Below are positions 33,346 through 43,562 of a DNA stretch of 64,000 nucleotides, in pieces. The notes beneath the pieces were generated by a model, which was given only the letters and a program-made list of their open reading frames with translations, did not search any database and was not told the DNA's origin. Origin of the DNA: Erinaceus europaeus (lineage: Eukaryota; Chordata; Mammalia; Eulipotyphla; Erinaceidae). The stretch lies in the NCBI RefSeq assembly GCF_950295315.1, contig NC_080171.1, positions 34,758,698-34,822,697 on the forward strand, in the 5' to 3' direction. Made by a program: the position numbers and the translations under genes. Position 1 is the first letter of the stretch; every line of letters begins with the position of its first letter.

Positions 33346-34018
33346 TGTCTTACAACATCCAAGTATGTATCACTATTACTTTCTTTTGTTTAGTACGTAT
33401 TATCACTTAGTAGCTGAAAATAATTAGACAGTACTTTGTACTTACTTACTTATGCTAGGACTTCACTGACATTTAAACTTGTGTCCTAATACTACGTAGA
33501 ATATCTTGCTGAAAATTAATTCAGTTTCAATATACTGCTATATAAATTAATTCAATATAAGAAGGCAGTGATATGAAAATAAAAATTTTCAAAAACTTTG
33601 GAAGTTTTCTATGTCACATATCAGAATGTAAGACATATTTATATACACGCTAAAGAATTAGATTTACTTTTCTTTGAATTCTTTATAAAAAAGCAATCTT
33701 CTATTTTTTCTTTGAAAGCAGACATTCAGAGTAAGGGCAAAATGGATAGCAAATATGTGACATTTTATTAAACTTTATTGTAAACTAAGTCAATATCAAC
33801 TTGCTTCACCATCTTATTGAAAGGTTAATGGCAAGAATCTGACAGTGTTTTTAAAATGAAAACTACTGAAAATCCCCTTTAATTCAAAAACCTTTCAGGC
33901 ATGGTAAATTGGATTTTATGTCCTATATTAGGCAGAGTATTTATTTTTTAAAGTTTAAAAAGTTAATACATATATGTATTGGTTTCAATGTATCATGACA
34001 GTTTTATATAAAAAATGT
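33346..34018. other. Unique AT-rich DNA
   Basis: No feature recognised. Confidence 0.5.
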
Positions 34019-34033
34019 AAAGGTAGCTCTCTT

Positions 34034-34305
34034 TTTTTATATATTTATTTATTCCCTTTTGTTGCCCTTGTTGTTTTTATTGTTGTAATTACTATTGTTG
34101 TCGTTGTTGGATAGGACAGAGAGAAATGGAGATAGGAGGGGAAGACAGAGAGGGGGAGAAAGATAGATACCTGCAGACCTGCTTCACTGCTTGTGAAGCA
34201 GCTCCCCTGCAGGTGGGGAGCTGGGGGCTGGAACTGGGATCCTTACACTGGTCCTTGGGCTTTACGCCACCTGCGCTTAACCTGCTGCGCTACCGCCTGA
34301 CTCCC
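34034..34305 (-). mobile_element. SINE group A, full length
   Basis: A 15-bp TSD with one mismatch (AAARGTAGCTCTCTT at 34019-34033 and 34306-34320). Tail at the left (ATTTATTTATTCCC), head mirror CGCTACCGCCTGACTCCC at the right. The 100-residue frame across it is a shadow. Confidence 0.95.
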
Positions 34306-34387
34306 AAAAGTAGCTCTCTTATAGAGGTGAATTTTGTACACTATTTTAGCAAACATAGAGTGGCTAAAAATATCTCAAAATATCTGT

Positions 34388-34680
34388 TCAAGAGGCTGGT
34401 GGTGGCACACCCCATACAGTGCACATAGTACCATGCTCAAGGACCTGGGTTCAAGCCACACATCCACAAATGCAGGAGGGTAGTTTCATGAGCAGTCAAA
34501 CAGTGCTGCAATTATCCCTTTTGGTCTTTCCTCTCTGTCTCCCCCTCCCTTCTCTATTTCTGTTTCTATGAAAAAAAAAAAAAAAAAAAAAAACAAAGAA
34601 GAAAATTTTCAGGAGAAGAGGATTCAACTTGTGGCAGAAGTGAGCCCTAGTAATAACCTTGGTGATAAAATAAAATATAA
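34388..34680 (+). mobile_element. SINE group D with internal A-run
   Basis: Head GAGGCTGGTGGTGGCACACC, GGTTCAAGCC, CT-rich body, an A-run of about 24 (34570-34593), then the diverged 3' module ending GAGCCCTAGTAATAACC. Confidence 0.82.
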
Positions 34681-35462
34681 TACAATACACTGTCAGCCCA
34701 TTATAACACCAATGATTAGCATAATGAAATAGGCAAGCTGTGTTGTTAATTAGGTCTGACACTGTTTTGACTTTCCTGTATATCATCTCTTTCTCTCTTA
34801 ACTATATTCCTGATATGAATATACCCTATCTCTTTCTCTCCAAAACACTTCTCCTTTCTTTGCCCCTTGAGAATTGTCACCCTTGTTTGGAGAATATTTT
34901 AAGGATTCCCTGTTGCCAGTCCACCAACTGGCACTATTTCTGACAGTCATTTTAACTGGATTCAAACCAACCATGTTAGAGGACTGAGGTAAATTAATTG
35001 TGTTGTCTATTTTAATAAGAGAGCCAACCCAGTCAAGCCAATATAAACAGGCTATAACAGTAATGGCTAATTTAAAGGTTCATTAACAAATACCAGTGGT
35101 AGCACTTTCATTTCCAACCTTTCATCACTCAAATATTAAACAACAGCCATGAAGACACTAGGAAAAAGATAGTATGATACTAAAAATACTGAAATTTATC
35201 AAGTTATTTGCTTGTTTCTATGAATTTTCAAATATGAAATATTTTGTAATTTACTGTATATCTTCAGATTAAATTGTATCCTAATGACAGTATTTTGGAT
35301 TGTTTGGAAGGTGTCTAATTTTTGTCCTTATTTTGTCTCTTCTGGTAAGTACTTTTCCTTCTGTTAAATTTTCCTCCTTCATGTAATCTCTTTATTTAAA
35401 TGTCTAAGAGCTTAACTGTCTGCACTGATAAACTTTCAAAGTACTGCATGAGCAGGCATGAA

Positions 35463-35464
<2 letters not shown>
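34681..35464. other. Unique DNA, candidate conserved block
   Basis: Repeat-free. 34960-35120 has moderately complex AT-rich sequence with AATTAATTG and ATTAAC homeobox-like words. No coding potential is visible. Confidence 0.4.

Positions 35465-35465
<1 letters not shown>

Positions 35466-35493
<28 letters not shown>
35466..35493 (+). repeat. (CA)n microsatellite
   Basis: Fourteen or so CA units with one TA interruption. Confidence 0.93.
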
Positions 35494-35927
35494 TTATTTG
35501 GGTATTTCAGCCAGCCTTCAGTGAAGATAGAAGTCTGTCTCAAACACACATTCCATCATAAAAAATATTAAAGGCTGACCAATGAGCCAGAAAATATTTA
35601 AATTAATAATATTTAATTAAATATTTAGGCAGCAAGGAGTTGTGATCAAAAAAAAAAAAAAAAAAACTATGGTTGATTCCATAAGGTTCTTTGAGTGTTT
35701 TGGTTTTTTCTTTTAATTTAAATGAACAAATTAGATTCCTAATCCTAGAACTAGTAATTTTTATATTTCTAGAAACTACACTAGGTATAATAAGAATTCA
35801 TGGGTGATATCCTGGGAGCAGCTTATGTTTCAAATAAGGCTTGACGGATTAAATAAATGTTAAGGGGGGAAGCATTTCAAGAGAGAAGGAAAATCAAGAG
35901 TCAGGGTGTGAAATAAAAGCTGATAGG

Positions 35928-36075
35928 GTAGAGACTGGAGAAATAGCTTGTCAGATAAAGTAGGGTGTGGGCTTTGCTGCATAAATGGCCAAGGTTTCAG
36001 ACCTGGTATCGCATAGGGATGTCATGGCACCAATGGAAATTCCAGTGCTTGTATGAAATGCAAATTCTGAACAAA
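35928..36075 (+). mobile_element. SINE, diverged (group F or C)
   Basis: GAGACTGGAGAAATAGCTTG, then TTTGCTGCATAAATGGCC and CAGACCTGGTATCGCATAGG resemble the tRNA-derived heads of these groups. The body is mostly lost. Confidence 0.55.
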
Positions 36076-36079
36076 AAGT

Positions 36080-38820
36080 GGATCTGGCATTAATAGAACT
36101 AAAGGCATAAAGATACACTTCAGAACATAAAGTGTAAAAGGAACTGGATGAGTAAATAATTTTGACTTGTAAATTAGTAATAATCAGTTTATGAGATAAG
36201 AAAACTTAAAATGTTTGTTGAAAATATAACTGCATTATTTTCCATAACAAATCAGCATGTCATCATTGTGGACAAAAAGACATGTTTCTCTGCTCCGATA
36301 TGCAGTGGTGACTGTAACTGCAAATTCAGAGTTGCTGGAAAAACTGTGTCAGGGAGCAGTGTTCATAAATTTCCTCCTGGATTTTTCAGCTTACAAACAC
36401 TAGCTGAGAATTAGACAGCCAGAGTTCTTCTCTCATTTCAAATATTTAATATTTAAAATCACAACTTGCACTAATGAATTGTATTGGGGGTTGTTGCCAA
36501 GGAGACCACATGGAGAGATGATCCATATATTTAATTTAGTCCATGTACCAAGCCTATATCAGACATTTGATGTATAATGACCTATTTAATCCACACATGC
36601 ACAAAAGAAAATAGTTCTTTCTCTCATTATTAGTCCAAGACTTGTCACAGTATAGAAACTATACTCGATCCTTCAATGAAGAGATTATAATATAGGCAGT
36701 TAATACACATGTGTTAGTAAGATAAATGAGAAAATGGTAGCCTAGGAAGCAGTTGTCACCCCCAAGGGCTGGGAAGATAAATGGAAGAGGCTAGGAGTAT
36801 TAAGACAAAGGTGCTGAAATGACAGGTGCTAAAAATTGCAGGTTTACTAATCTTTTGAGGAGGAGTCCTTACCTGTCTGATGATGATTCATCTAAGAACC
36901 ATGAATTTGATTCTGCAAGTGCTGAAAACTAGAGGAAGAGTCACTCTGGGAGGAGCTGATGAATGTGCCTTCCTCTCTCATTTCCATTCTGGATCCTCAA
37001 ACTAGAAGCTTATATGGCAACAAAGAAATAGAGTTAGTAGAGCCCCACCTCCAGCCCAACTATACCATAGAGGAGTGAATTAGGAGCTGAGAGACATAGG
37101 ATATTAATCTACATGAACATTTCACTCAGAACCTAGGTGATACTTGGAAGACTTTAGCTACATACCTAGTCATACAGTGCATACATAGCAGTCATCACTT
37201 AAATTTTAGGCTGCCCCACTGCTATCACCCTTTCTATGCTTCCTTCCCCTCATTTGGAGGACTATCTCATCAGAGTGCCATGTATTGTAGAGGGCTTCCA
37301 AAGCTTATCACAAGATGTATTTGACTATGCAAGATTCCAGGTCTGGCTGATACCTTCATTGAGCCTCATTACAAAATTTTGGCAGGCAATAGGTACTATG
37401 AAGGTACTATGAAGGTCTGAAAACCTCTTTGAGCCTGTGCTTCCAAGGGGAGAAATTTAGCATTGGCTTTGACTTTGAGTCAAAAACAGAGCTTTGCTCA
37501 CTTCCTCTAGAATTTACTTCATACATTTGGATAACTTATTCATAAAACACTTCACACTACATAAAAATAGGTCCTAACTACCACACATACACAAGAGTTT
37601 TGTGTCTGTACGAAACATGTTTTTGTGGACTTCTAAGGAAGTGCTCTGATAAATTAGATCTGGGATGTAGAAGAATAGACTGCTGTATTTTAATTCTGTT
37701 TGTGTGAATTCTCAAGCAGAGCCAAATGGTTTCACTATATGAGAACAGACATTTTTATCAAAGTTACTTTTTTGTATGAAATATATCTTCAGACAACTTG
37801 AAACATCATCACTGAAGAAATGTTCTAGAGAAACATTGGGGTCGAGGAATCATTCATAAGATCTCCCCACTCTCAAGGATTCATTTATTTGTTAGTGCTA
37901 TTTTCAAATAAAAATTAAAAAAATTCACAGTATAAAAGGTTAGATTACTACTTTATGGCCTTTATTATGGTAACTTGAAGAAATATCAGATGGTTTAACA
38001 ATTGCCCATTTATAAATGTGGATTTTAAAAAGAAAACAGGAGTTGGGATTTCAGGTCGCAGGAAATTTTTTCATAAGTAATAACATTAGTCAGAATGTGT
38101 TTGCCTTCACAGTAGGTGGAAATGTGTGTGGTAGAACATTTAAGACAAGAACATGTATTCAGCCCACATACATTGGGCATTTTTAGTCAAAAGAAAAAAC
38201 AACTATAAATCAGATTGAATATTTACTATTTTAATGTCACTAGAAAGTAATTTCTCAGAAGATATCCCAGTTGCTGCTATGCAAAATTTTTCTTAACTTT
38301 TTTGGTTGTTGTGTAAGTCAATACCTCGATTTGTTGCAAGGAATAATATTTGCTCCAGGAAAATGCTTCTTCTCATCATTTTTCCAAAACCTCTAAGTAC
38401 CAAAAGCTCTTTTAGAAGCTGTTTTCTTTTGGGATTCTCACTGAGCCACCTACTCACTGGAGGAAAACTACTTCAACACCAAAACCAAATAAAACTAACT
38501 AAGAAGCACAGCTGCCAAAAGATTGGTCTCAAATTCTGCAAGATTGTGGCTAGTCTAGGAGAGCTACAGAATTGTACAGATGCTTGAATGAAGATGGGTA
38601 TGTTTTCAAAACATCGGTGTTCTGTCTGATCTTAAGGCTCAAATACCTGTACATAAAATTCCATGAGCTACCTAGATCACTGTACAATTTCCTTTGTAAC
38701 CACCCAAGGAGTATAGCATGGATTTATTATTTTGTGTGTGTGGTGTACTTCAGGATTCTAACAGGAGAATGGAACCTGGATATAAATTACAAAAAACTAA
38801 GTGTATTCACATAAAACTTT
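36080..38820. other. Unique DNA, no gene recognised
   Basis: 2.7 kb without a recognisable family. Frames at 36211-36414, 38306-38587 and 38572-38814 lack known domains and are not supported by splice-like context. Part may be old L2 or MIR debris, but I cannot align it by eye. Confidence 0.5.
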
Positions 38821-38852
38821 TATTTTATTTTATTTTATTTTATTTTATTTTT
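38821..38852 (+). repeat. (TTTTA)n repeat
   Basis: Five to six TTTTA units and a T-run. Confidence 0.93.
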
Positions 38853-39880
38853 TTTAGCTATTAACAAGCTTGCTCTTCCTATACTGGCATTTAAAAACTG
38901 TCACTACTATTGTGACAACCTGAAACTTTTATGTTACCCTACTAGCTTATGCTTACTTTGTGGTTTCTTGTCGTGGGACCTCATGTAGTTTTATGGAGAC
39001 AAATTCAAAATTAATCTTTTTCTTGGTACAAGCTGCATGTAGGTCAACTGAATGATGAGATGAATGAAATGAACATATTTTTATCCCCTGGATCATGAAA
39101 ACATAAGAAAACAGAGGTTTCTGAAAAATGGGGGTAAAAGATGAAAAATATGAATTATTGAACTGGATGTTTTTCATGAAAACCAGAATCTTTCTCAAAA
39201 CAGAATTTCTCATACAGTGTGCTATACACTAAAATGTATATTTGAACTGACTTTCATCTCTTTATGGGTATAACAAAGTTGGAAACTAAAGGAGTATTTA
39301 GTATATGTCTACAAAGTAAGTTATTTCATACATGTATGTTCCCACATACATACTTATAGGCACTTGTGTGTGCCTGTATGCACACACACCAAGTAATCTC
39401 GGGTTAACCATCATTATGAAATGAGTGCCTCCCAGTTAAGTTATTGGAGGAATTGGCATAATTCTTGTTTCTTGTAATGTGAGTATTTCACTATGCACAA
39501 GGAATGCCAAGAAAAAGCTAAACACACAGTCATTCACACACCTACGTCTGAGGTCATGGTTACCTTTTGATCAGAGGTTTTGTAACATATCCAAAACCCT
39601 GAAAGAAACCATGAAGTCTGAGAAACATTTGTAGGTCTGACAGGCTTCCAAGCTTCCTGGTGGGAATATTTTGTGTTCTTTTCCATCTTGCCGGAGGAAA
39701 GCAATGGTTTATGGACAAGCTCCTAGGCAATTAGAATTCCATAATTCAAATTAATAACCTCATAAAACATTACAAATTATATACTTGGCTTTTTAAGCTT
39801 ATAACTAAAGTACTATTCAGATAATGACTTTGAAATTACTTAGAATTTATCCCAGCCTTGATAAATGTATGCATATATTT
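38853..39880. other. Unique AT-rich DNA
   Basis: No gene recognised. A CATAC/GTATG-rich imperfect repeat lies at 39330-39390. Confidence 0.5.
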
Positions 39881-39914
39881 AAATTCAGGACACTTGCAAT
39901 ATAAAAAAAGAAAG
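39881..39914 (+). repeat. 34-nt direct repeat, copy 1
   Basis: It begins AAATTCAGGACACTTGCAAT and is repeated without mismatch at 40691-40724. It is not part of a repeat family that I recognise, so the second copy looks like a local duplication. Confidence 0.95.
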
Positions 39915-40690
39915 GTTTCTTTTTTTAATGAGGAGGTTTAATTATTTATTTATTTTTAAGTTTATAATTAGATTTCAGATTAGTAGGACAAGGGAAGTCT
40001 TTGCTTTCACTGGTTTTGCTTTGCTGAGAGACAGCTATTAAGGTCAAGTTTTTCTCACAGTGACCTTTCCTAAGTAGGAAGGAAAAAATGGCATGAGAAG
40101 GCAGAAATGCACTTCACTTTATCCTGCCCATGCTATGCTTCATCACTTTGTCTAGTGAAATGAATGGATAAATTAGATTTTGGGTTTCAGGTGCAGGATT
40201 ATGTGTTTTGTATTTTCCCTTACTTTTAATTTAGTAGGTGGGTCCTTTCCATTTAGAAGATGGATCTCATTAAAAGATAAATGATTGTGGAACCTTGTGC
40301 ATTCAGTTTAATTTTCACTCAATTTAAAAAGAATACTTGGGAGAGTAGTGTGTTGAAGCACACGAAATGATTAGTGGGGGTTCCTTTTAAAAAGAAGATC
40401 CAAATATGTGAGAAGTAGTGCCTCGGGGGCAAATAAAACCATCAAATAGAGGAAAATGGGTTGCAAGCTTCACATAAATGGCCGTACTGCTCTATTTTTC
40501 AGACCTCCTGCCTTTCCTTAATGACCATTTTTTTTTTTTCTTGAGGCAACAGTAGAGAAGGCTGGGGGTAGAAGGAGGAGGAGGACTTTGCCCCAACTAG
40601 GACAAGACCCCTTGAGGGATGCCTTGAAGGATCTTTTATCTTCCCTCATCAAGAGAAAAGTCTTGGTTATTACTGCTAGTGAATGATTTA
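39915..40690. other. Unique DNA between direct repeats
   Basis: It starts with T-rich sequence and ATTTATTTATTTTTAAG, then mixed unique sequence. No gene is visible. Confidence 0.5.
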
Positions 40691-40724
40691 AAATTCAGGA
40701 CACTTGCAATATAAAAAAAGAAAG
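40691..40724 (+). repeat. 34-nt direct repeat, copy 2
   Basis: Identical to 39881-39914; it is followed immediately by the tandem duplication at 40725. Confidence 0.95.
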
Positions 40725-40798
40725 TTCCAGTCTGAGGCTTTATCCTGTCCAAAGGTACTTATTCCAGTCTGAGGCTTTACCCAGTCCAAAGGTACTTA
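40725..40798 (+). repeat. 37-bp tandem duplication
   Basis: Two units (40725-40761 and 40762-40798) starting TTCCAGTCTGAGGCTTTA differ at two positions. The unit includes the outer edge of the adjoining MER5A. Confidence 0.95.
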
Positions 40799-40982
40799 AA
40801 CTTCAGTGAACATCAGAATTACCTGGAGGGCTTGTTAAAACATGGCTTGCTGGTCCCATGCCCAGAGTTTCTGATAAAGTACTTCTGAGAATGAGGACCT
40901 AGAATTTGCTTTTCTAAAGAAGTTCCAAAGGGATACTGACGCTGCTGGTCCTGGGACCACACTCTGAGAATTACTGACCCAG
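40785..40982 (+). mobile_element. MER5A-like hAT-Charlie DNA transposon
   Basis: Closely resembles MER5A: CATCAGAATTACCTGGAGGG, CTTGTTAAAACATGG, CAGAGTTTCTGATAAAGTA, GAATTTGCTTTTCTAA and a terminal CACTCTGAGAATTACTG that matches the known terminal repeat GAGAACCACTG. It is an ancient non-autonomous element shared by placental mammals, with no coding capacity. The 60-residue minus frame is a shadow. Confidence 0.9.
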
Positions 40983-41224
40983 AATGTTTAGGAAGGACCA
41001 AATGCTTTCAGATGGATTAAAGGTACACACAACTGAAATATGAATAAAGTCGATTTTCCTTGTAAATTTGTTGGATATGGGGTCAGGTGGTTGTACACCT
41101 GGTTAAGTGCTCACATTTCAATGTGTGAGGACCCATGTTCAAGCCCCTTGGCCCCACCTGAAGGGTAAAGCTTCAGGAATGGTAAAGTAGGGCTGCAGGT
41201 GTTACTCTGTCTCTTTCCCTTTCT

Positions 41225-41556
41225 TTTTTTTTTTAAATTTATTATTTATTATTTATTTATTCCATTTTGTTGCCCTTGTTTTATTGTTGTTGTTGTCATT
41301 GATATTATCGTTGTTGGATAGGATGGAGAGAAATGGAGAGAGGAGGGGAAGACAGAGAGGGAGAGAGAAAGACATCTGCAGACCTGCTTCACCGCCTATG
41401 AAGCGACTCCCCTGCAGGTAGGGAGCCGGGGGCTCGAACCGGGATCCTTACGTGGGTCCTTACACTTTGCGCTACCTACACTTAACCTGCTGCATTACTG
41501 TTGACTGGCTACGGAAGAAGGGCAAACGCTAGAAGAAGAAGAACTGCCTGACTCTC
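41225..41556 (-). mobile_element. SINE group A nested in SINE group B
   Basis: A perfect 16-bp TSD, GTCTCTTTCCCTTTCT at 41209-41224 and 41557-41572, derives from the host SINE body. The T-rich tail is at the left; GGCTCGAACCGGGATCC marks the B-box mirror at 41428. The head is interrupted at about 41498 by a Vingi tail. Confidence 0.95.
41498..41543 (+). mobile_element. 46-nt Vingi 3'-end fragment inside SINE head
   Basis: CTGTTGACTGGCTACGG ... GCAAACGCTAGAAGAAG is the exact reverse complement of the 3' end of the Vingi-like LINE at 41902-41947, with only four GAA units. The surrounding SINE reads TGCATTACTG before and CTGCCTGACTC after, so a short ACTG overlap may be the target duplication. 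It may be an extremely 5'-truncated Vingi insertion or a patch copied from the neighbour. Confidence 0.85.
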
Positions 41557-41640
41557 GTCTCTTTCCCTTTCTATCTCTTCCTCCACTCTCAATTTCTCTG
41601 TCTCTATCCAATAATAAATGCTTGAGTTTAAATTTAAATT

Positions 41641-41781
41641 TTATTTTATTTAAAAATAAATTTATTGGATGTGTAACCACATCTAAGACTACTTAGAAGC
41701 CCTTAAGGAACTCCTAAACTAATTGTTTAGCTGATTTTCACTTGCAGGAAGAAGTTGTAAACAATTATATCTCCATTTTTT
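41641..41781. other. Unique spacer before Vingi copy
   Basis: AT-rich sequence without recognisable features. Confidence 0.5.
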
Positions 41782-41790
41782 TCTAATTCC

Positions 41791-41913
41791 TTCTTCTTCT
41801 TCTTCTTCTTCTTCTTCTTCTTCTTCTTCTTCTTCTTCTTCTTCTTCTTCTTCTTCTTCTTCTTCTTCTTCTTCTTCTTCTTCTTCTTCTTCTTCTTCTT
41901 CTTCTTCTTCTTC
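41791..41913 (-). repeat. (GAA)41 tail of the Vingi-like element
   Basis: Forty-one uninterrupted TTC units on plus (GAA on the element's sense strand). The repeat begins right after the element's stop codon and forms its 3' tail. The arginine-rich minus frame is this repeat read out of frame. Confidence 0.97.
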
Positions 41914-43392
41914 TAGCGTTTGCCCTTCTTCCGTAGCCAGTCAACAGCATCAGGTTGAGCCTGATGTAAAGTTTAGAGACCTCCTTTGAATCTGGAGAGG
42001 TGGCAGTCATTGACTATGTGGGTCATAGTCTGTCTGCAGCCGCAGGGGCAGTTCGGGTCGTCTCTGGCTCCCCAGCGATGGAACATAGCTGCGCACCGGC
42101 CATGGCCTGTTCGATAGCGATTGAGGAGGGCCCTATCATAACGTGCTAGGTCAAAGCCGGGTTGACGCTTGCAGGGGTCTGTGATGAGGTGTTTGTTCTT
42201 TACCTCAGCTGACTGCCAGCTCTGTTTCCAAGAGACTGGAACAGAGAAGTTCAGTGTAGGCGTTGGGGACCAGATTGGGTGACGAGACGTCAAGCGTTGA
42301 ACAGGGTGGGCGAAGATATCTGAGTATATTGGCAGGTCCAGTCAAGCATAGACGTGGGAAATGAACTTAGATGATGCCACATCCCGACGAATATCTGGCG
42401 GGGCGATGTTGCTAAGAACTGGCAGCCATGGAACCGGGGTGGAATGGATGGTTCCAGAAATTATCCTCATGGAGGAATATAATTTGGAATCGACCAAGTG
42501 GACATGCGGGCTACAGAACCATACTGGGGCACAGTATTCTGCAGTGGAATAGCATAATGCCAGAGAGGATGATCATAGTGTGGAAGCGCTCGCGCCCCAT
42601 GAGGAGCTGGCCAGTCTTGCAATGATGTGATTCCTCGCGCCCACCTTTGCTGCAGTTTTTATGAGATGTTCGTGAAATGACAGAGTGCGATCGAGAGTAA
42701 TGCCAAGATAGACTGGCTGGGCTTCATGCCGGATTCTCGTATCGCCAAGCTGCACATTAAGCTCACGTGAGGCCGAGGCATGGTGTAGATGGAAAACAGA
42801 TGATACCGTTTTTGCAGTGCTAGGGATTAGTCGCCATTTTTTACAGTAATCAGATATCAGAGACATGTCTTTCGTGAGTGTTTCCTCGAGGATGTCAAAC
42901 TTGGATGCCTGAGTTGCACAGCAGATATCATCGGCGTAGATGAATTTCCTTGAAGAAGTTTCTGGGAGGTCATTGATGTAAATATTAAGTAGCGTAGGAG
43001 CCAGAACAGAGCCCTGGGGGAGGCCACTTGAGACAAGTCTCCATCTGCTAGACTTGTCACCCAGATGTACCCAGAATCTTCTGTTTTGGAGAAGAAACGA
43101 TATAGTGCTGGCCACCCATGGAGGCAGGCATCTTGAGATCTTGACTAGGAGACCACGGTGCCAGACCATGTCATAGGCTACTGTGAGATCAACAAAGACA
43201 GCACCCATCTTTAAATTCTTCTGGAATCCATTTTCAATGTTAAGTTGAGAGGGCCAGGGCTTGTTCGCAGGTAGATCTTCCTGGGCGGAAACCAGCTTGG
43301 GCGGGTGATAGGAATTTCTCTGTAAGATGAGAAATACGTGACAGAAGCAGCCTCTCAAGGAGTTTGTAACACACGGAGAGGAGAGAAATTGG
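41914..43392 (-). pseudogene. Vingi-like reverse transcriptase and C-terminal domain
   Basis: It would reverse-transcribe the element's RNA at a nicked target. Seen in order on minus: PISLLSVCYKLLERLLLSR near 43370, AGFRPGRSTCEQAL, a frameshift at about 43240, motif A VFVDLTVAYD (43190), LPQGSVLAPTLLNIYINDLP (about 42990), catalytic YADD (about 42925), CKKWRL, YLGITLDRTLSF (about 42690), then a frame change near 42580, YSTAEYCAPVW (about 42540), and a C-terminal CPCGCRQTMTHIVNDC cysteine-histidine motif at about 42020. The TAA after GGL (about 41973) is probably a damaged CAA, since the frame runs on for about 20 residues to TAG at 41914-41916. Two or three lesions in 490 codons indicate a fairly recent insertion. 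Confidence 0.85.
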
Positions 43393-43401
43393 TCTAATTC
43401 C

Positions 43402-43562
43402 TCATTCTGGATATATATGTGTGTGAGAGATACAGAGGAAAAGGTAGAGATCAGAGAACTGTTCAACTCTGGTTTATGGTGGTGCTAGGGAATAAACCTA
43501 GGACCTAGAGCCTCAGGCATGAAAGTCTTTGGCATAACCATTATGCAATCTCCCCAGCCCTC
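43402..43562 (-). mobile_element. SINE group C
   Basis: Plus-strand mirror: GAGAACTGTTCAACTCTGG, TTATGGTGGTGCTAGGGAAT, ACCTAGAGCCTCAGGCATGA, CATAACCATTATGCAATCTC and CCCAGCCCT. It adjoins the right TSD of the Vingi copy. Confidence 0.9.

Larger units (their letters stand above)
41079..41640 (+). mobile_element. SINE group B, split by a nested SINE
   Basis: Head GGGGTCAGGTGGTTGTACACC at 41079, body to 41224. It resumes at 41557-41640 with CTATCTCTTCCTCCACTCTC and TCTCTATCCAATAATAAATG. The SINE at 41225-41556 splits it. It is the oldest layer of a three-level nest. Confidence 0.93.
41791..43392 (-). mobile_element. Vingi-like (Ingi clade) non-LTR retrotransposon, 5'-truncated
   Basis: A 9-bp perfect TSD (TCTAATTCC at 41782-41790 and 43393-43401) brackets a 1.6 kb insert: (GAA)41 tail at the left, coding sequence running leftward from 43392. 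It holds the reverse transcriptase from the fingers onward and the C-terminal domain; the endonuclease and 5' end are missing through truncation. It is unlike every L1 copy in the window and unlike L2 or BovB. Assignment to Vingi rests on motif pattern and on my recollection that Vingi elements were described in hedgehogs. Confidence 0.85.

Noticed and set aside
41783..42010. Minus-strand open frame with a long polyarginine run
   Set aside because: It is the (GAA/TTC)41 tail of the Vingi-like element read out of frame, not a protein.
42857..43060. 67-codon minus frame inside the Vingi region
   Set aside because: Shadow of the reverse transcriptase frame at 42573-43240.
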